Part shown: in pieces, positions 1 through 5,711 of the stretch
Layout: every line of letters begins with the position of its first letter
Position numbering within the stretch: the first letter of the stretch is position 1
Assembly (NCBI GenBank): GCA_031262335.1
Contig: JAISHX010000097.1
Span: 1-5,711 of the forward strand
Length of the DNA: 5,711 nucleotides
Direction: 5' to 3'
DNA from: Clostridiales bacterium
GTDB taxonomy: Bacteria; Bacillota; Clostridia; Lachnospirales; WRAX01
Translations under genes and position numbers: made by a program
The notes under the pieces: generated by a model
Databases searched by the model: none
What the model was told of the DNA's origin: nothing
What the model saw: the letters and a program-made list of their open reading frames with translations, nothing else

Positions 1-1302
1 AAACTGATTGAACAAATGACCGAACGCGGTGAATCTTTTGCGGTTTCGCAGGACGATTGTTCAAGCGGAAGCTTTGATGCCGTAAGTGTACTGACTATTC
101 ACAAAAGCAAGGGATTAGAGTTTCCCGTTGTTATTGTGTCGGGGCTGTGTCGCCGATTTAATAGAACAGACTCGAAAAAGCCTGCTGTTTGGCACAAGGA
201 ACTTGGTGTTGCGGCGCGTGCCGTTCGGCGTGAAGGCGTATTGAAAATAAAAGTACGTTCGGAAAGTCTTGCCCGCAAAGCAATTTGCATAAAAACCGAG
301 CAGGAAGAAACTGCCGAAGAAATGCGCGTATTATATGTTGCAATGACCCGCGCAAAAGAAAAGCTGATTCTTACAGGAGCTGAAACGGCAAAAAATAAAG
401 CTGAAATTTTGCAAAACGATGAAAGAATTACTCCTAAGAGAGTGCTTTCATGCAGAAGTTTTATAGAATGGATTATGCTTGCGGTATCTAAAAACGGTAA
501 AATTGCGGACGGTTTTTCATTTAAAAAAGTAACTCCGGAAATTTTTTCGCAAACGGAATATGACGAACCTCTGACTGAAAGGGAAATTGTTTTGTCCGCA
601 ACAGAAGACTTCCGCGTGCGTGAAAGGCTTGAATATGTTTATCCTTCCGTTGCGGAAATCCCCGCGAAAATATCTGTTTCCGAATATAAACGCAGATTTG
701 ACATGCCGGACGAAAACAGCGAATCACTTTCAAAACAAATCGTTCCGTTAAAAAAGCCCGAATTTTTAAAGCAATCCGCCGAAACGCTTACGCCGGAACA
801 ATTCGGTATGGCTGTTCATGCCGTGTTTGAAAGGCTTCCGTTTTCTTTACCCGAAAGTCAAACCGCTGATTTTGTCAAGAGTTTAGAAAAATCAGGTATA
901 ATTACTTCGGCAGAAGCCGCCGCTATTGACACAAGAATACTGAATAAGTTTTTGCGCTCTCCTCTTTGTGAAAAAATTCGGCAGGCGGACATCGTAAACC
1001 GCGAAGCCCGATTTATTACCGGTGTAAGCGCGGACTTTGTCGGCTATGAATCAAATGAAGAAGTTCTTCTTCATGGAATCATTGACCTTTGGTTTGCCAA
1101 AAATAATCAAATTACAATCGTTGACTATAAGACGGGTTCGCCGCAAAACGCCGCCGCTTATAAAACACAGCTTGATTTGTATAAAATGGCTTTGGAGAAA
1201 ATAACGCGTATGCCTGTTGTCAGCACTATAATTTATTTTATTACTCAAGGCGTTGCAACAGAGTTGCCGAGGAGGAATACATGGGAAGTCCGCTCACTTT
1301 AA
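1..1302 (+). CDS. addA: AddA, ATP-dependent helicase/nuclease subunit A, C-terminal part (5' end outside window)
   Basis: The reading frame is open from base 1, so this is the last 433 residues of a protein usually about 1,200 long. Seen: a UvrD/Rep-type helicase motif TIHKSKGLEFPVV (from about base 94) and motif VI, EEMRVLYVAMTRAKEKL (316-366), which help bind ATP and couple hydrolysis to unwinding. After a variable linker comes a RecB-type PD-(D/E)xK nuclease domain: FGMAVHAVFE with its His codon at 817, then GIIDL (Asp at 1084), IVDYKTG (Asp at 1123, Lys at 1129) and QLDLY (from 1168). All expected nuclease residues are present, so the visible part looks active. Known of the family: AddA with AddB forms the Firmicute counterpart of RecBCD, which resects double-strand breaks for RecA-mediated repair. 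addB usually lies directly upstream but is not in the window. The gene ends at a TAA inside the start of the next gene. The identification rests on domain order; PcrA/UvrD lack this nuclease. Confidence 0.93.
   Translation, partial: KLIEQMTERGESFAVSQDDCSSGSFDAVSVLTIHKSKGLEFPVVIVSGLCRRFNRTDSKKPAVWHKELGVAARAVRREGVLKIKVRSESLARKAICIKTEQEETAEEMRVLYVAMTRAKEKLILTGAETAKNKAEILQNDERITPKRVLSCRSFIEWIMLAVSKNGKIADGFSFKKVTPEIFSQTEYDEPLTEREIVLSATEDFRVRERLEYVYPSVAEIPAKISVSEYKRRFDMPDENSESLSKQIVPLKKPEFLKQSAETLTPEQFGMAVHAVFERLPFSLPESQTADFVKSLEKSGIITSAEAAAIDTRILNKFLRSPLCEKIRQADIVNREARFITGVSADFVGYESNEEVLLHGIIDLWFAKNNQITIVDYKTGSPQNAAAYKTQLDLYKMALEKITRMPVVSTIIYFITQGVATELPRRNTWEVRSL
1269..1275 (+). promoter_or_regulatory. 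Ribosome binding site of the regulator gene, inside addA
   Basis: GAGGAGG lies 5 bases before the ATG at 1281. It is inside the addA coding sequence, 27 bases before the addA stop ends. This fixes the regulator start and suggests that its translation is coupled to that of addA. Confidence 0.8.
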
Positions 1303-2174
1303 TAAAAGGCAAACTTAGCGATTTTTGCTCAATAATAGCAGATGTCGTCCGCGCCGACGCGGAAATTATCGGCGCGGATTTTACGCGCATTTCCGGCACA
1401 GGAGAACTTAACGGAAACAACACTATAATGTCCGGCGGTTTTTTGTACGGACAAGTTTTTGAAAACAAAAATTACGTTGTTGTGCAGTCGCCGCGCTGGC
1501 ATCACGCTTGTGCTGTATGTCCGCATAAAACGCGTTGCCTTATTGCATTGGAGGCGGCATTTCCGATTTTTTTCGGAGGAGAGGTAATCGGAGCGATTGG
1601 AATTTTATGTGTTGATTACGCAACAAAAAACACGTTTTTAGGAAATGTAGGTAATAATTTGAATTTTTTGCGTGTTATGTGCGGCTTGATTGAAAAGGAA
1701 CTTGACGCCGTATTTGAACTTGAACATATTCGTAAGAAACTTGCCGTTTATGCGGATGATTTTGCGGATTCAGACGGTTTTGGGTTTATAATCGACGCGC
1801 AAAGCACGATTTTAAATATAAATAAAAATGCCGCCGCGTTTTTTGGGGCGGAATGTGTTGGCAGTACGTTTTTGCTTGAACATGAAAGCGGAAAGACTTT
1901 TGTAACAATAAATGGTAAACAGGCACAGCTTATTGGTGTTACAGTACGTGAACGTGACGGCTTTGTCATTATTCGTGCTGAAGATGCCGGCGAAAATACT
2001 GAAAGCCTTGCAAAAAAAATTCGTCCACTTGAAGAAATTGAGCGGCAGGCAATTGAAACGGCAATCGGTATTTTTGGTTCGGACACGGCGGGCAAAAAAC
2101 GAGCCGCCGAAACACTTGGTATCGGTACAGCGACGTTATATCGCAAAATAGGCGAAAAGCAACAGGGGGTATAA
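1281..2174 (+). CDS. GAF-like/PAS/Fis-type HTH transcriptional regulator without AAA+ domain
   Basis: A 297-residue cytoplasmic DNA-binding protein. Residues about 5-140 match the N-terminal sensor of many clostridial sigma-54 activators: ISGTGEL near 38-44, a cysteine set C77-x2-C80-x5-C86, then FPIFFGGEVIGAIGIL (94-109). The three cysteines could bind metal or an Fe-S cluster, which is inference. Residues about 160-235 look like a small PAS domain (GFGFIIDAQSTILNINKNAAAFFGA region). Residues 250-293 are a Fis-type helix-turn-helix (LEEIERQAIETAI, then AAETLGIGTATLYRKI). In sigma-54 activators an AAA+ domain of about 240 residues sits between PAS and HTH. Here only a short linker (about 236-249) remains, with no Walker A or GAFTGA motif, so it cannot remodel sigma-54 polymerase and probably acts as a simple ligand- or redox-responsive regulator. 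ATG start is set by the GAGGAGG site. The gene overlaps addA by 22 bases and ends two bases before the kinase gene. Target genes are unknown; the adjacent kinase is the obvious candidate. Confidence 0.85.
   Translation: MGSPLTLIKGKLSDFCSIIADVVRADAEIIGADFTRISGTGELNGNNTIMSGGFLYGQVFENKNYVVVQSPRWHHACAVCPHKTRCLIALEAAFPIFFGGEVIGAIGILCVDYATKNTFLGNVGNNLNFLRVMCGLIEKELDAVFELEHIRKKLAVYADDFADSDGFGFIIDAQSTILNINKNAAAFFGAECVGSTFLLEHESGKTFVTINGKQAQLIGVTVRERDGFVIIRAEDAGENTESLAKKIRPLEEIERQAIETAIGIFGSDTAGKKRAAETLGIGTATLYRKIGEKQQGV
1348..1378 (+). repeat. GC-rich inverted repeat, terminator-like, inside the regulator gene
   Basis: TCCGCGCCGA (1348-1357) and its exact reverse complement TCGGCGCGGA (1369-1378) form a 10-bp stem with an 11-base loop, followed by TTTT (1379-1382). 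The left part TCCGCG (1348-1353) can instead pair with CGCGGA at 1358-1363 around a CCGA tetraloop, because CGCGGA occurs twice. The element starts 46 bases after the addA stop. It could reduce read-through into the regulator, protect the addA 3' end, or be a chance product of GC-rich codons. The U-run is short, so terminator activity is uncertain. Confidence 0.45.
2164..2169 (+). promoter_or_regulatory. Ribosome binding site of the kinase-like gene
   Basis: AGGGGG within the last codons of the regulator gene, 7 bases before a TTG. It decides the TTG start at 2177, since no ATG or GTG lies at a suitable distance ahead of the conserved N-terminal FIGIDGG strand. Confidence 0.75.
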
Positions 2175-2176
2175 TT

Positions 2177-3079
2177 TTGTATTTTATCGGAATAGACGGC
2201 GGTTCGGCATATTCTCGGCTTGTTGCCGCCGATGAGAATGATACCGTCATAGGAAGGCACACAGGAGGCACATCAAATTTTAAGATTCGCTCAAAAGACA
2301 CTATTGCGGACAATCTCAGACGGCTTGTAAGTGAATTTTTTCGCCTTACAGACTCAAAAATTGAGGATTGCGGAGGAATTTGCGTCGGCTGTTCATGTAT
2401 ACAAACGGCTGAGGACGTTGAATCTATGATTGAAATATTATCAAAGATAGGTTTTGAAAGAAATATCCACGCTGTCCATGACGCGGAAATTATTCTTGCC
2501 GCCGAAACAAAAGGTGAGGAAGGTGCTATTGTTGTTGCCGGAACAGACACAACCGGTTATGCTGTGGACAAGCATCAGAATCGTTATCGTTGCGGCGGAT
2601 GGGGCAAACTCGACGGCGGCGGAAGTACAGTTTGGATAGGTAACGCCGCTGTCAAGCATGCGCTTATGTGTGCGGACGGACGGCGCGAACAATCACCGCT
2701 TGCAACTAAAGTTTTTGAAAGATTTAAAGTCGAAAGTGCAGAAAAACTTTCGCAAATTATTACTCACCCTGATTTTAATACGCACAGAATCGGTGAGCTT
2801 GCCACAGTTGTCAGGCAAACATCTCAAGCAGGCGATGAAACCGCCAAGCAGATTGAGCAAAGTGCCGCAAATGAGCTTGCACTTGTGGCATCTGCACTTA
2901 TAAAGCGTGCGAAAATCGAATCTCCGAAAATCGTTGCCGGCGGCGCGGTTCTTGTTTCAAATGAAAATATTTTGAAAGCGTTTACTTCTTTAATCGCGGA
3001 ACGTGAATCCGATGTGACAGTCATTCCCGCAAAAGGAAAAGCCGAACTTGGCGCGGTATATATAGCCAAAACAAATTGA
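2177..3079 (+). CDS. BadF/BadG/BcrA/BcrD-type ATPase, N-acetylglucosamine-kinase-like, with atypical active-site loops
   Basis: A 300-residue protein of the ASKHA (actin/sugar kinase/Hsp70) fold, normal length for bacterial N-acetylglucosamine kinase-like proteins. Seen: an N-terminal phosphate loop GIDGGSAYSR (5-14), a candidate catalytic Asp102 in AVHDAEIILAAE, a second phosphate loop VVAGTDTTGYAV (119-130), the family hallmark GGWG (140-143) followed by KLDGGGSTVWIG, an adenosine-motif IVAGGAVL (252-259), and a C-terminal KAELGAVYIA. Family members usually read GIDGGGTKT, GTGS and GGWGxxLGDEGS, so all three loops are changed and the third is one residue shorter. It may phosphorylate an amino sugar or another small molecule, use a different substrate, or act as a sensor; the sequence does not settle this. 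The GGWG motif argues against a 2-hydroxyacyl-CoA dehydratase activator of the HgdC type. TTG start from the AGGGGG site. It follows the regulator by two bases and is almost certainly co-transcribed and functionally tied to it. Confidence 0.82.
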   Translation: MYFIGIDGGSAYSRLVAADENDTVIGRHTGGTSNFKIRSKDTIADNLRRLVSEFFRLTDSKIEDCGGICVGCSCIQTAEDVESMIEILSKIGFERNIHAVHDAEIILAAETKGEEGAIVVAGTDTTGYAVDKHQNRYRCGGWGKLDGGGSTVWIGNAAVKHALMCADGRREQSPLATKVFERFKVESAEKLSQIITHPDFNTHRIGELATVVRQTSQAGDETAKQIEQSAANELALVASALIKRAKIESPKIVAGGAVLVSNENILKAFTSLIAERESDVTVIPAKGKAELGAVYIAKTN

Positions 3080-3096
3080 CAATTTACTAAATTTAA

Positions 3097-3104
3097 AAGG
3101 GGTG
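3097..3104 (+). promoter_or_regulatory. Ribosome binding site of the U32-family gene
   Basis: AAGGGGTG, 8 bases before TTG at 3113, in the 33-base gap after the kinase gene. It supports the TTG start; the protein then begins MKKLEILAPGG, the usual start of U32 proteins. Confidence 0.78.
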
Positions 3105-3112
3105 TTAATCTT

Positions 3113-5494
3113 TTGAAAAAATTAGAAATACTGGCTCCGGGCGGGTCTGAACAGGCAATAAAAGCAGCAGTTGCCGGCGGAGCAGACGCGGTTTATTTTG
3201 GCGGAGCAAAGTTTAACGCCCGTCAAAATGCCGAAAATGTTTCGGATGACAGTTTAAAAGAAATAATCGACTTCTGTCATGTTCGCGGTGTAAAAGTTTA
3301 TATCACCGTGAATACGATATATACCGAAAAAGAACTGCCTAATGTCCTTGAATTTTGCGAGGAGATACGCGAATCAGGCGCGGACGCGCTTATTGTTGCG
3401 GATTTAGGAGCCGCCAAAATTTTCAGGGATAATTTTTCTGATATTCCGTTGTTTGCAAGTACACAGCTTACAGTCCACAGTAAAGAAGATGCTTTGTTTT
3501 TGCGTGATGCGGGTTTTAGCCGCGTTATTGTTTCCCGCGAGCTGAACATTGAACAAATAAGAGAAATAAGCTCTGTTAAAGGTATACAAACAGAAGTTTT
3601 TGTTCATGGTGCGTTGTGTGTTTGTTATTCGGGCAGGTGCCTTATGTCAAGCATGATTGGTGCGAGGAGCGGCAACAGAGGTGTTTGCGCGCAACCATGC
3701 AGAAAAATTTATACGCTCCGCGAAGGTGAAAAACCGCTCAGACGCGGTTATCTTCTTTCCACGAAAGATTTGCGAGGCATTGAATTTGTTCGGGAACTTG
3801 CCGAATCCGGCGTGACTTCATTGAAAATTGAAGGCAGAATGAAAAATCCGGAATACGTTTATCAAACAGCAAAAACTTATTCAATGGCGGCAAACGGCGA
3901 ATTTGATGAATCAGAAATAAAAAAATTGTTCTCTTTGTTCAACCGGGGAGGATTTACAGACGGTTACTTCAAAAAACACAGCGACTCCTCAATGGTTAAT
4001 ACCAAAAGTCCTAAAAACGCCGGAGTTGTTATAGGTGAGGTTACAAAATTTGACTATGTTACGCGCCGTTGTGAGATTTTGCTGTCACAGTCTGTTGAGG
4101 CGGGCGACGGAATTGAAATCAGGACAAAAGCCAAAAGCTGCGGTATGTTTGTAAATGTTTCACTTCCGGCGGGAGAAACTCTTATTGTGCGTATTGGCGA
4201 TGATGATGTTCAGGTTACCGCGGGAAATGTCGTTTCAAAGACGTTTGACAAATCATTGACGGACGAAATTAACAGTCAAATAGAATCAAAGCCGACGAAA
4301 ATAAAAGTAACGGGTATATGCCGTGCGTCTGCCGGCTTACCGATTACTCTCAGGCTTAAATATAATGATATAGAAGTGACCGTAGCGGGAGATGTTGTTC
4401 AACAGGCAAAGAGCAGTCCGCTTGCAGGCGCAAGAATTGCAGCCGCACTTGCAAAAACAGGAGGTACTCCTTTTGATGCTTCTTTTGATGTAGAAGTTGA
4501 CGGGGATATTTTTATTCCCGTTGCGGAAGTAAATTCTCTCAGGCGGGAAGCTTTTGCGACTTTGGAAGATGAAATAAAGCGTTCGTATGACAGACCTTAC
4601 ATGCAGGTTTCATATGAACAGGCGCAAGCATTACCTGCCGTAAAACGCAAAAAATTTACTGTATCTGTTTTGACAAAAGAGCAGTTTGATACTGCCGTAA
4701 ATTTTGCCGAACAAACCGGAGAATTGCGCCGCATATATATAGAACTTTCTGTTTTTGAAAAAATTGCCGAACAATTTGAAGTTTTCTTGAAAAAACTCAA
4801 CGCGAAAGCGTGTGAACTGTTTATTGCATTGCCGCATATTTCAAAAGACAACAGTTTTATCGAAAAATTGAAAAAGTGCGGAGCGAACGGGTTTCTTGCG
4901 CGTACTCTCGGACAGCTTTTTGCATTAAAAGACTGCGGTAAAACTGTCTGTGCTGATTATACTTTTAATTTTACAAGCACGCAATCGGTTGCCGCTGTTG
5001 ACGAATATGCAAATATCAAAACTTTGTCACCTGAACTTAGTTTGACATCGCTTGCTGTTTTTGATGAAAATACCGAAATTATTGTTTACGGGCATTTGCC
5101 GATTATGACTACTCAAATGTGTCCTGTCGGGATTTATGCCGCTAAAAAGGGCGACGGAAAACATTGCGCTTTGTGCGGAAAAAGCGGCGGTTTTTCACTT
5201 AAAGATGAGATTGGAGCGGCTTTTCCGATAGTTACAGACTGCGAAAACTGTATCGCGTTTGTTCTGAACAGCCGTCCTCTGTTTATAGCGAATAAAGCAC
5301 ACGATATTATCAATACGCCTATAGGTTCCGTACGGCTTGCTTTTTATAATGAAACAGCCGCCGAAACGGCGGAAGTAATGACTGTTTATCTTGAGGCTTT
5401 GAAGCAAAAAAGTTCAGCTTCACTTAAATATGCCCAAAAACTTGCCGAAACAACAGGTCTTACTTACGGGCATTTTTACAGAGGACTGCAATAA
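3113..5494 (+). CDS. U32 family protein with DUF3656 region, RlhA-like (probable 23S rRNA cytidine hydroxylase)
   Basis: 793 residues. Residues 1-300 form the U32 TIM-barrel-like core: LEILAPGG (4-11), GADAVYFGG (23-31), and the U32 signature from E161 to S179 with C169 and C176, followed by C192 and C196. Four such cysteines hold a [4Fe-4S] cluster in studied U32 enzymes. SLKIEGRMKNPEYV (236-249) is also conserved. Residues about 380-495 fit DUF3656 (TPFDASFDVEVDG, then VNSLRREAFATLEDE). Residues about 510-793 are a second barrel-like half with LSPEL (638-642), YGHLPIMTTQMCP (659-671), more cysteines (670, 685, 688, 710, 713) and the common clostridial ending GHFYRG. Known: E. coli RlhA (about 650 residues, U32 plus DUF3656) makes 5-hydroxycytidine in 23S rRNA; other U32 members hydroxylate tRNA U34 or ubiquinone precursors. 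'Peptidase' or 'collagenase' labels for such proteins are historical. The rRNA role is inferred from architecture, so no symbol is given. TTG start; same operon as the kinase. Confidence 0.88.
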   Translation: MKKLEILAPGGSEQAIKAAVAGGADAVYFGGAKFNARQNAENVSDDSLKEIIDFCHVRGVKVYITVNTIYTEKELPNVLEFCEEIRESGADALIVADLGAAKIFRDNFSDIPLFASTQLTVHSKEDALFLRDAGFSRVIVSRELNIEQIREISSVKGIQTEVFVHGALCVCYSGRCLMSSMIGARSGNRGVCAQPCRKIYTLREGEKPLRRGYLLSTKDLRGIEFVRELAESGVTSLKIEGRMKNPEYVYQTAKTYSMAANGEFDESEIKKLFSLFNRGGFTDGYFKKHSDSSMVNTKSPKNAGVVIGEVTKFDYVTRRCEILLSQSVEAGDGIEIRTKAKSCGMFVNVSLPAGETLIVRIGDDDVQVTAGNVVSKTFDKSLTDEINSQIESKPTKIKVTGICRASAGLPITLRLKYNDIEVTVAGDVVQQAKSSPLAGARIAAALAKTGGTPFDASFDVEVDGDIFIPVAEVNSLRREAFATLEDEIKRSYDRPYMQVSYEQAQALPAVKRKKFTVSVLTKEQFDTAVNFAEQTGELRRIYIELSVFEKIAEQFEVFLKKLNAKACELFIALPHISKDNSFIEKLKKCGANGFLARTLGQLFALKDCGKTVCADYTFNFTSTQSVAAVDEYANIKTLSPELSLTSLAVFDENTEIIVYGHLPIMTTQMCPVGIYAAKKGDGKHCALCGKSGGFSLKDEIGAAFPIVTDCENCIAFVLNSRPLFIANKAHDIINTPIGSVRLAFYNETAAETAEVMTVYLEALKQKSSASLKYAQKLAETTGLTYGHFYRGLQ
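5358..5372 (+). repeat. Small GC hairpin near the 3' end of the U32 gene
   Basis: CCGCCG-AAA-CGGCGG is a perfect 6-bp inverted repeat around three A residues, about 120 bases before the stop. No U-run follows it, so it is not an intrinsic terminator. It encodes part of the AAETAE stretch and may be chance. Confidence 0.3.
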
Positions 5495-5523
5495 AAACTA
5501 AACTGTCTTAGTTTTTGCTTTTT
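5493..5523 (+). terminator. Weak A/T-rich terminator-like hairpin after the U32 gene
   Basis: AAAAACTAA (5493-5501) pairs with TTAGTTTTT (5508-5516) around a 6-base loop, followed by GCTTTTT. The left arm begins within the TAA stop. Only one G-C pair is in the stem, so it is weak as a terminator. Its location in the only gap between the U32 gene and the next gene favours a role, possibly partial termination or 3'-end formation. Confidence 0.4.
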
Positions 5524-5528
5524 GGAGG
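5524..5528 (+). promoter_or_regulatory. Ribosome binding site of the final partial gene
   Basis: GGAGG lies 4 bases before the ATG at 5533. The spacing is slightly short but the match to the anti-Shine-Dalgarno sequence is good, and it is the main support for a gene starting here. The site directly follows the T-rich tail of the hairpin. Confidence 0.65.
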
Positions 5529-5532
5529 ATTT

Positions 5533-5711
5533 ATGTTTAATGTTTTTGACAATGGTTCTGTTATAAAGTTTTCAGAAATTCCGGCATGCGGAGTCGAAAC
5601 TGTCGGCGGCATGATTTCCGGAATCAGGGTTTTTGCATACAGGCAAAACGGAGTTACGGATATTTCCTCGGCATCGAAAATTGAATCTATGTACAGGCGT
5701 GCGGAAATGTA
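5533..5711 (+). CDS. Unrecognised protein, N-terminal 59 codons (3' end outside window)
   Basis: The frame opens at an ATG preceded by GGAGG and stays open to the window end, giving 59 full codons and two extra bases. The product begins MFNVFDNGSVIKFSEIPACG and continues through GGMISGIRVFAYRQNG and a charged stretch ending near YRRAEM. It has no signal peptide, membrane segment or recognisable motif, and I do not recognise the family. The alternating hydrophobic pattern (VETVGGMISGIRVFAYRQ) suggests beta-strands in a soluble protein. Codon use looks like that of the upstream genes. It lies 38 bases after the U32 gene with a weak hairpin between, so it may be the last gene of the same operon or the first of another. 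It could also be longer or different in nature once the missing part is seen. Confidence 0.6.
   Translation, partial: MFNVFDNGSVIKFSEIPACGVETVGGMISGIRVFAYRQNGVTDISSASKIESMYRRAEM

Noticed and set aside
1562..1577. TCCG-(T-rich)-CGGA hairpin within the regulator gene
   Set aside because: Only a 4-bp stem, with the T-run in the loop rather than after the stem; it would not terminate transcription.
2103..2510. Recurring GCCGCCGAAAC word (near 2104, 2499 and 5357)
   Set aside because: Each copy encodes Ala-Ala-Glu-Thr in the gene's own frame, so it reflects preferred codons rather than a DNA repeat family.
1748..2550. Long open frames on the minus strand opposite the regulator and kinase genes (170 and 193 residues)
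   Set aside because: Their products show no domain and are low-complexity Ser/Ala/Pro-rich or strand-shadow in character, and they sit opposite well-recognised genes.
3076..3081. Perfect TTGACA -35-like hexamer at the kinase stop codon
   Set aside because: No -10-like hexamer lies 16-18 bases downstream; that position is the G-rich ribosome binding site. It is better read as chance in an A/T-rich gap.
3073..3085. AAATTG-A-CAATTT dyad that could be an operator
   Set aside because: Short, A/T-only apart from one G-C pair, overlaps the stop codon and lacks an accompanying promoter; too little to claim a regulator site.
3113..5494. Interpretation of the U32 protein as a secreted protease or collagenase
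   Set aside because: No signal peptide, and the conserved residues are cluster-binding cysteines; characterised U32 proteins with this motif are linked to hydroxylation of RNA or ubiquinone precursors.

Overview
The window is 5,711 bases and is almost fully coding on the + strand. It holds the 3' end of one gene, three complete genes and the 5' end of a fifth, packed with overlaps or short gaps. The base composition looks moderately low in G+C. The G-rich Shine-Dalgarno sequences, two TTG starts, an AddA-type (not RecB) helicase-nuclease, a clostridial-type sensor domain and a long U32/DUF3656 protein all point to an anaerobic Firmicute of class Clostridia. The exact genus cannot be told from this window.

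Layout: (1) bases 1-1302, the C-terminal third or so of AddA, with the last helicase motifs and the complete nuclease domain. (2) 1281-2174, a one-component regulator with a cysteine-bearing GAF-like sensor, a PAS domain and a Fis-type helix-turn-helix. It resembles sigma-54 activators but has no AAA+ domain. It overlaps addA by 22 bases. (3) 2177-3079, a BadF/N-acetylglucosamine-kinase-like ATPase with altered phosphate-binding motifs, two bases after the regulator. (4) 3113-5494, a 793-residue U32-family protein with a DUF3656 region, related to the 23S rRNA cytidine hydroxylase RlhA. (5) 5533 to the end, the first 59 codons of an unrecognised protein.

The spacing suggests one transcription unit running from addA through the U32 gene, with a weak A/T-rich hairpin before the fifth gene. 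AddA (double-strand break repair) and the U32 protein (probable RNA modification) are housekeeping-type genes. The part that is not routine is the pair between them: a sensor-regulator without its AAA+ motor, followed by a sugar-kinase-like ATPase with unusual active-site loops. A 10-bp GC-rich inverted repeat with a competing alternative hairpin lies just inside the regulator gene, 46 bases after the addA stop, and could act as an embedded terminator or attenuator. No tRNA, rRNA, CRISPR array, insertion sequence or phage signal was seen.
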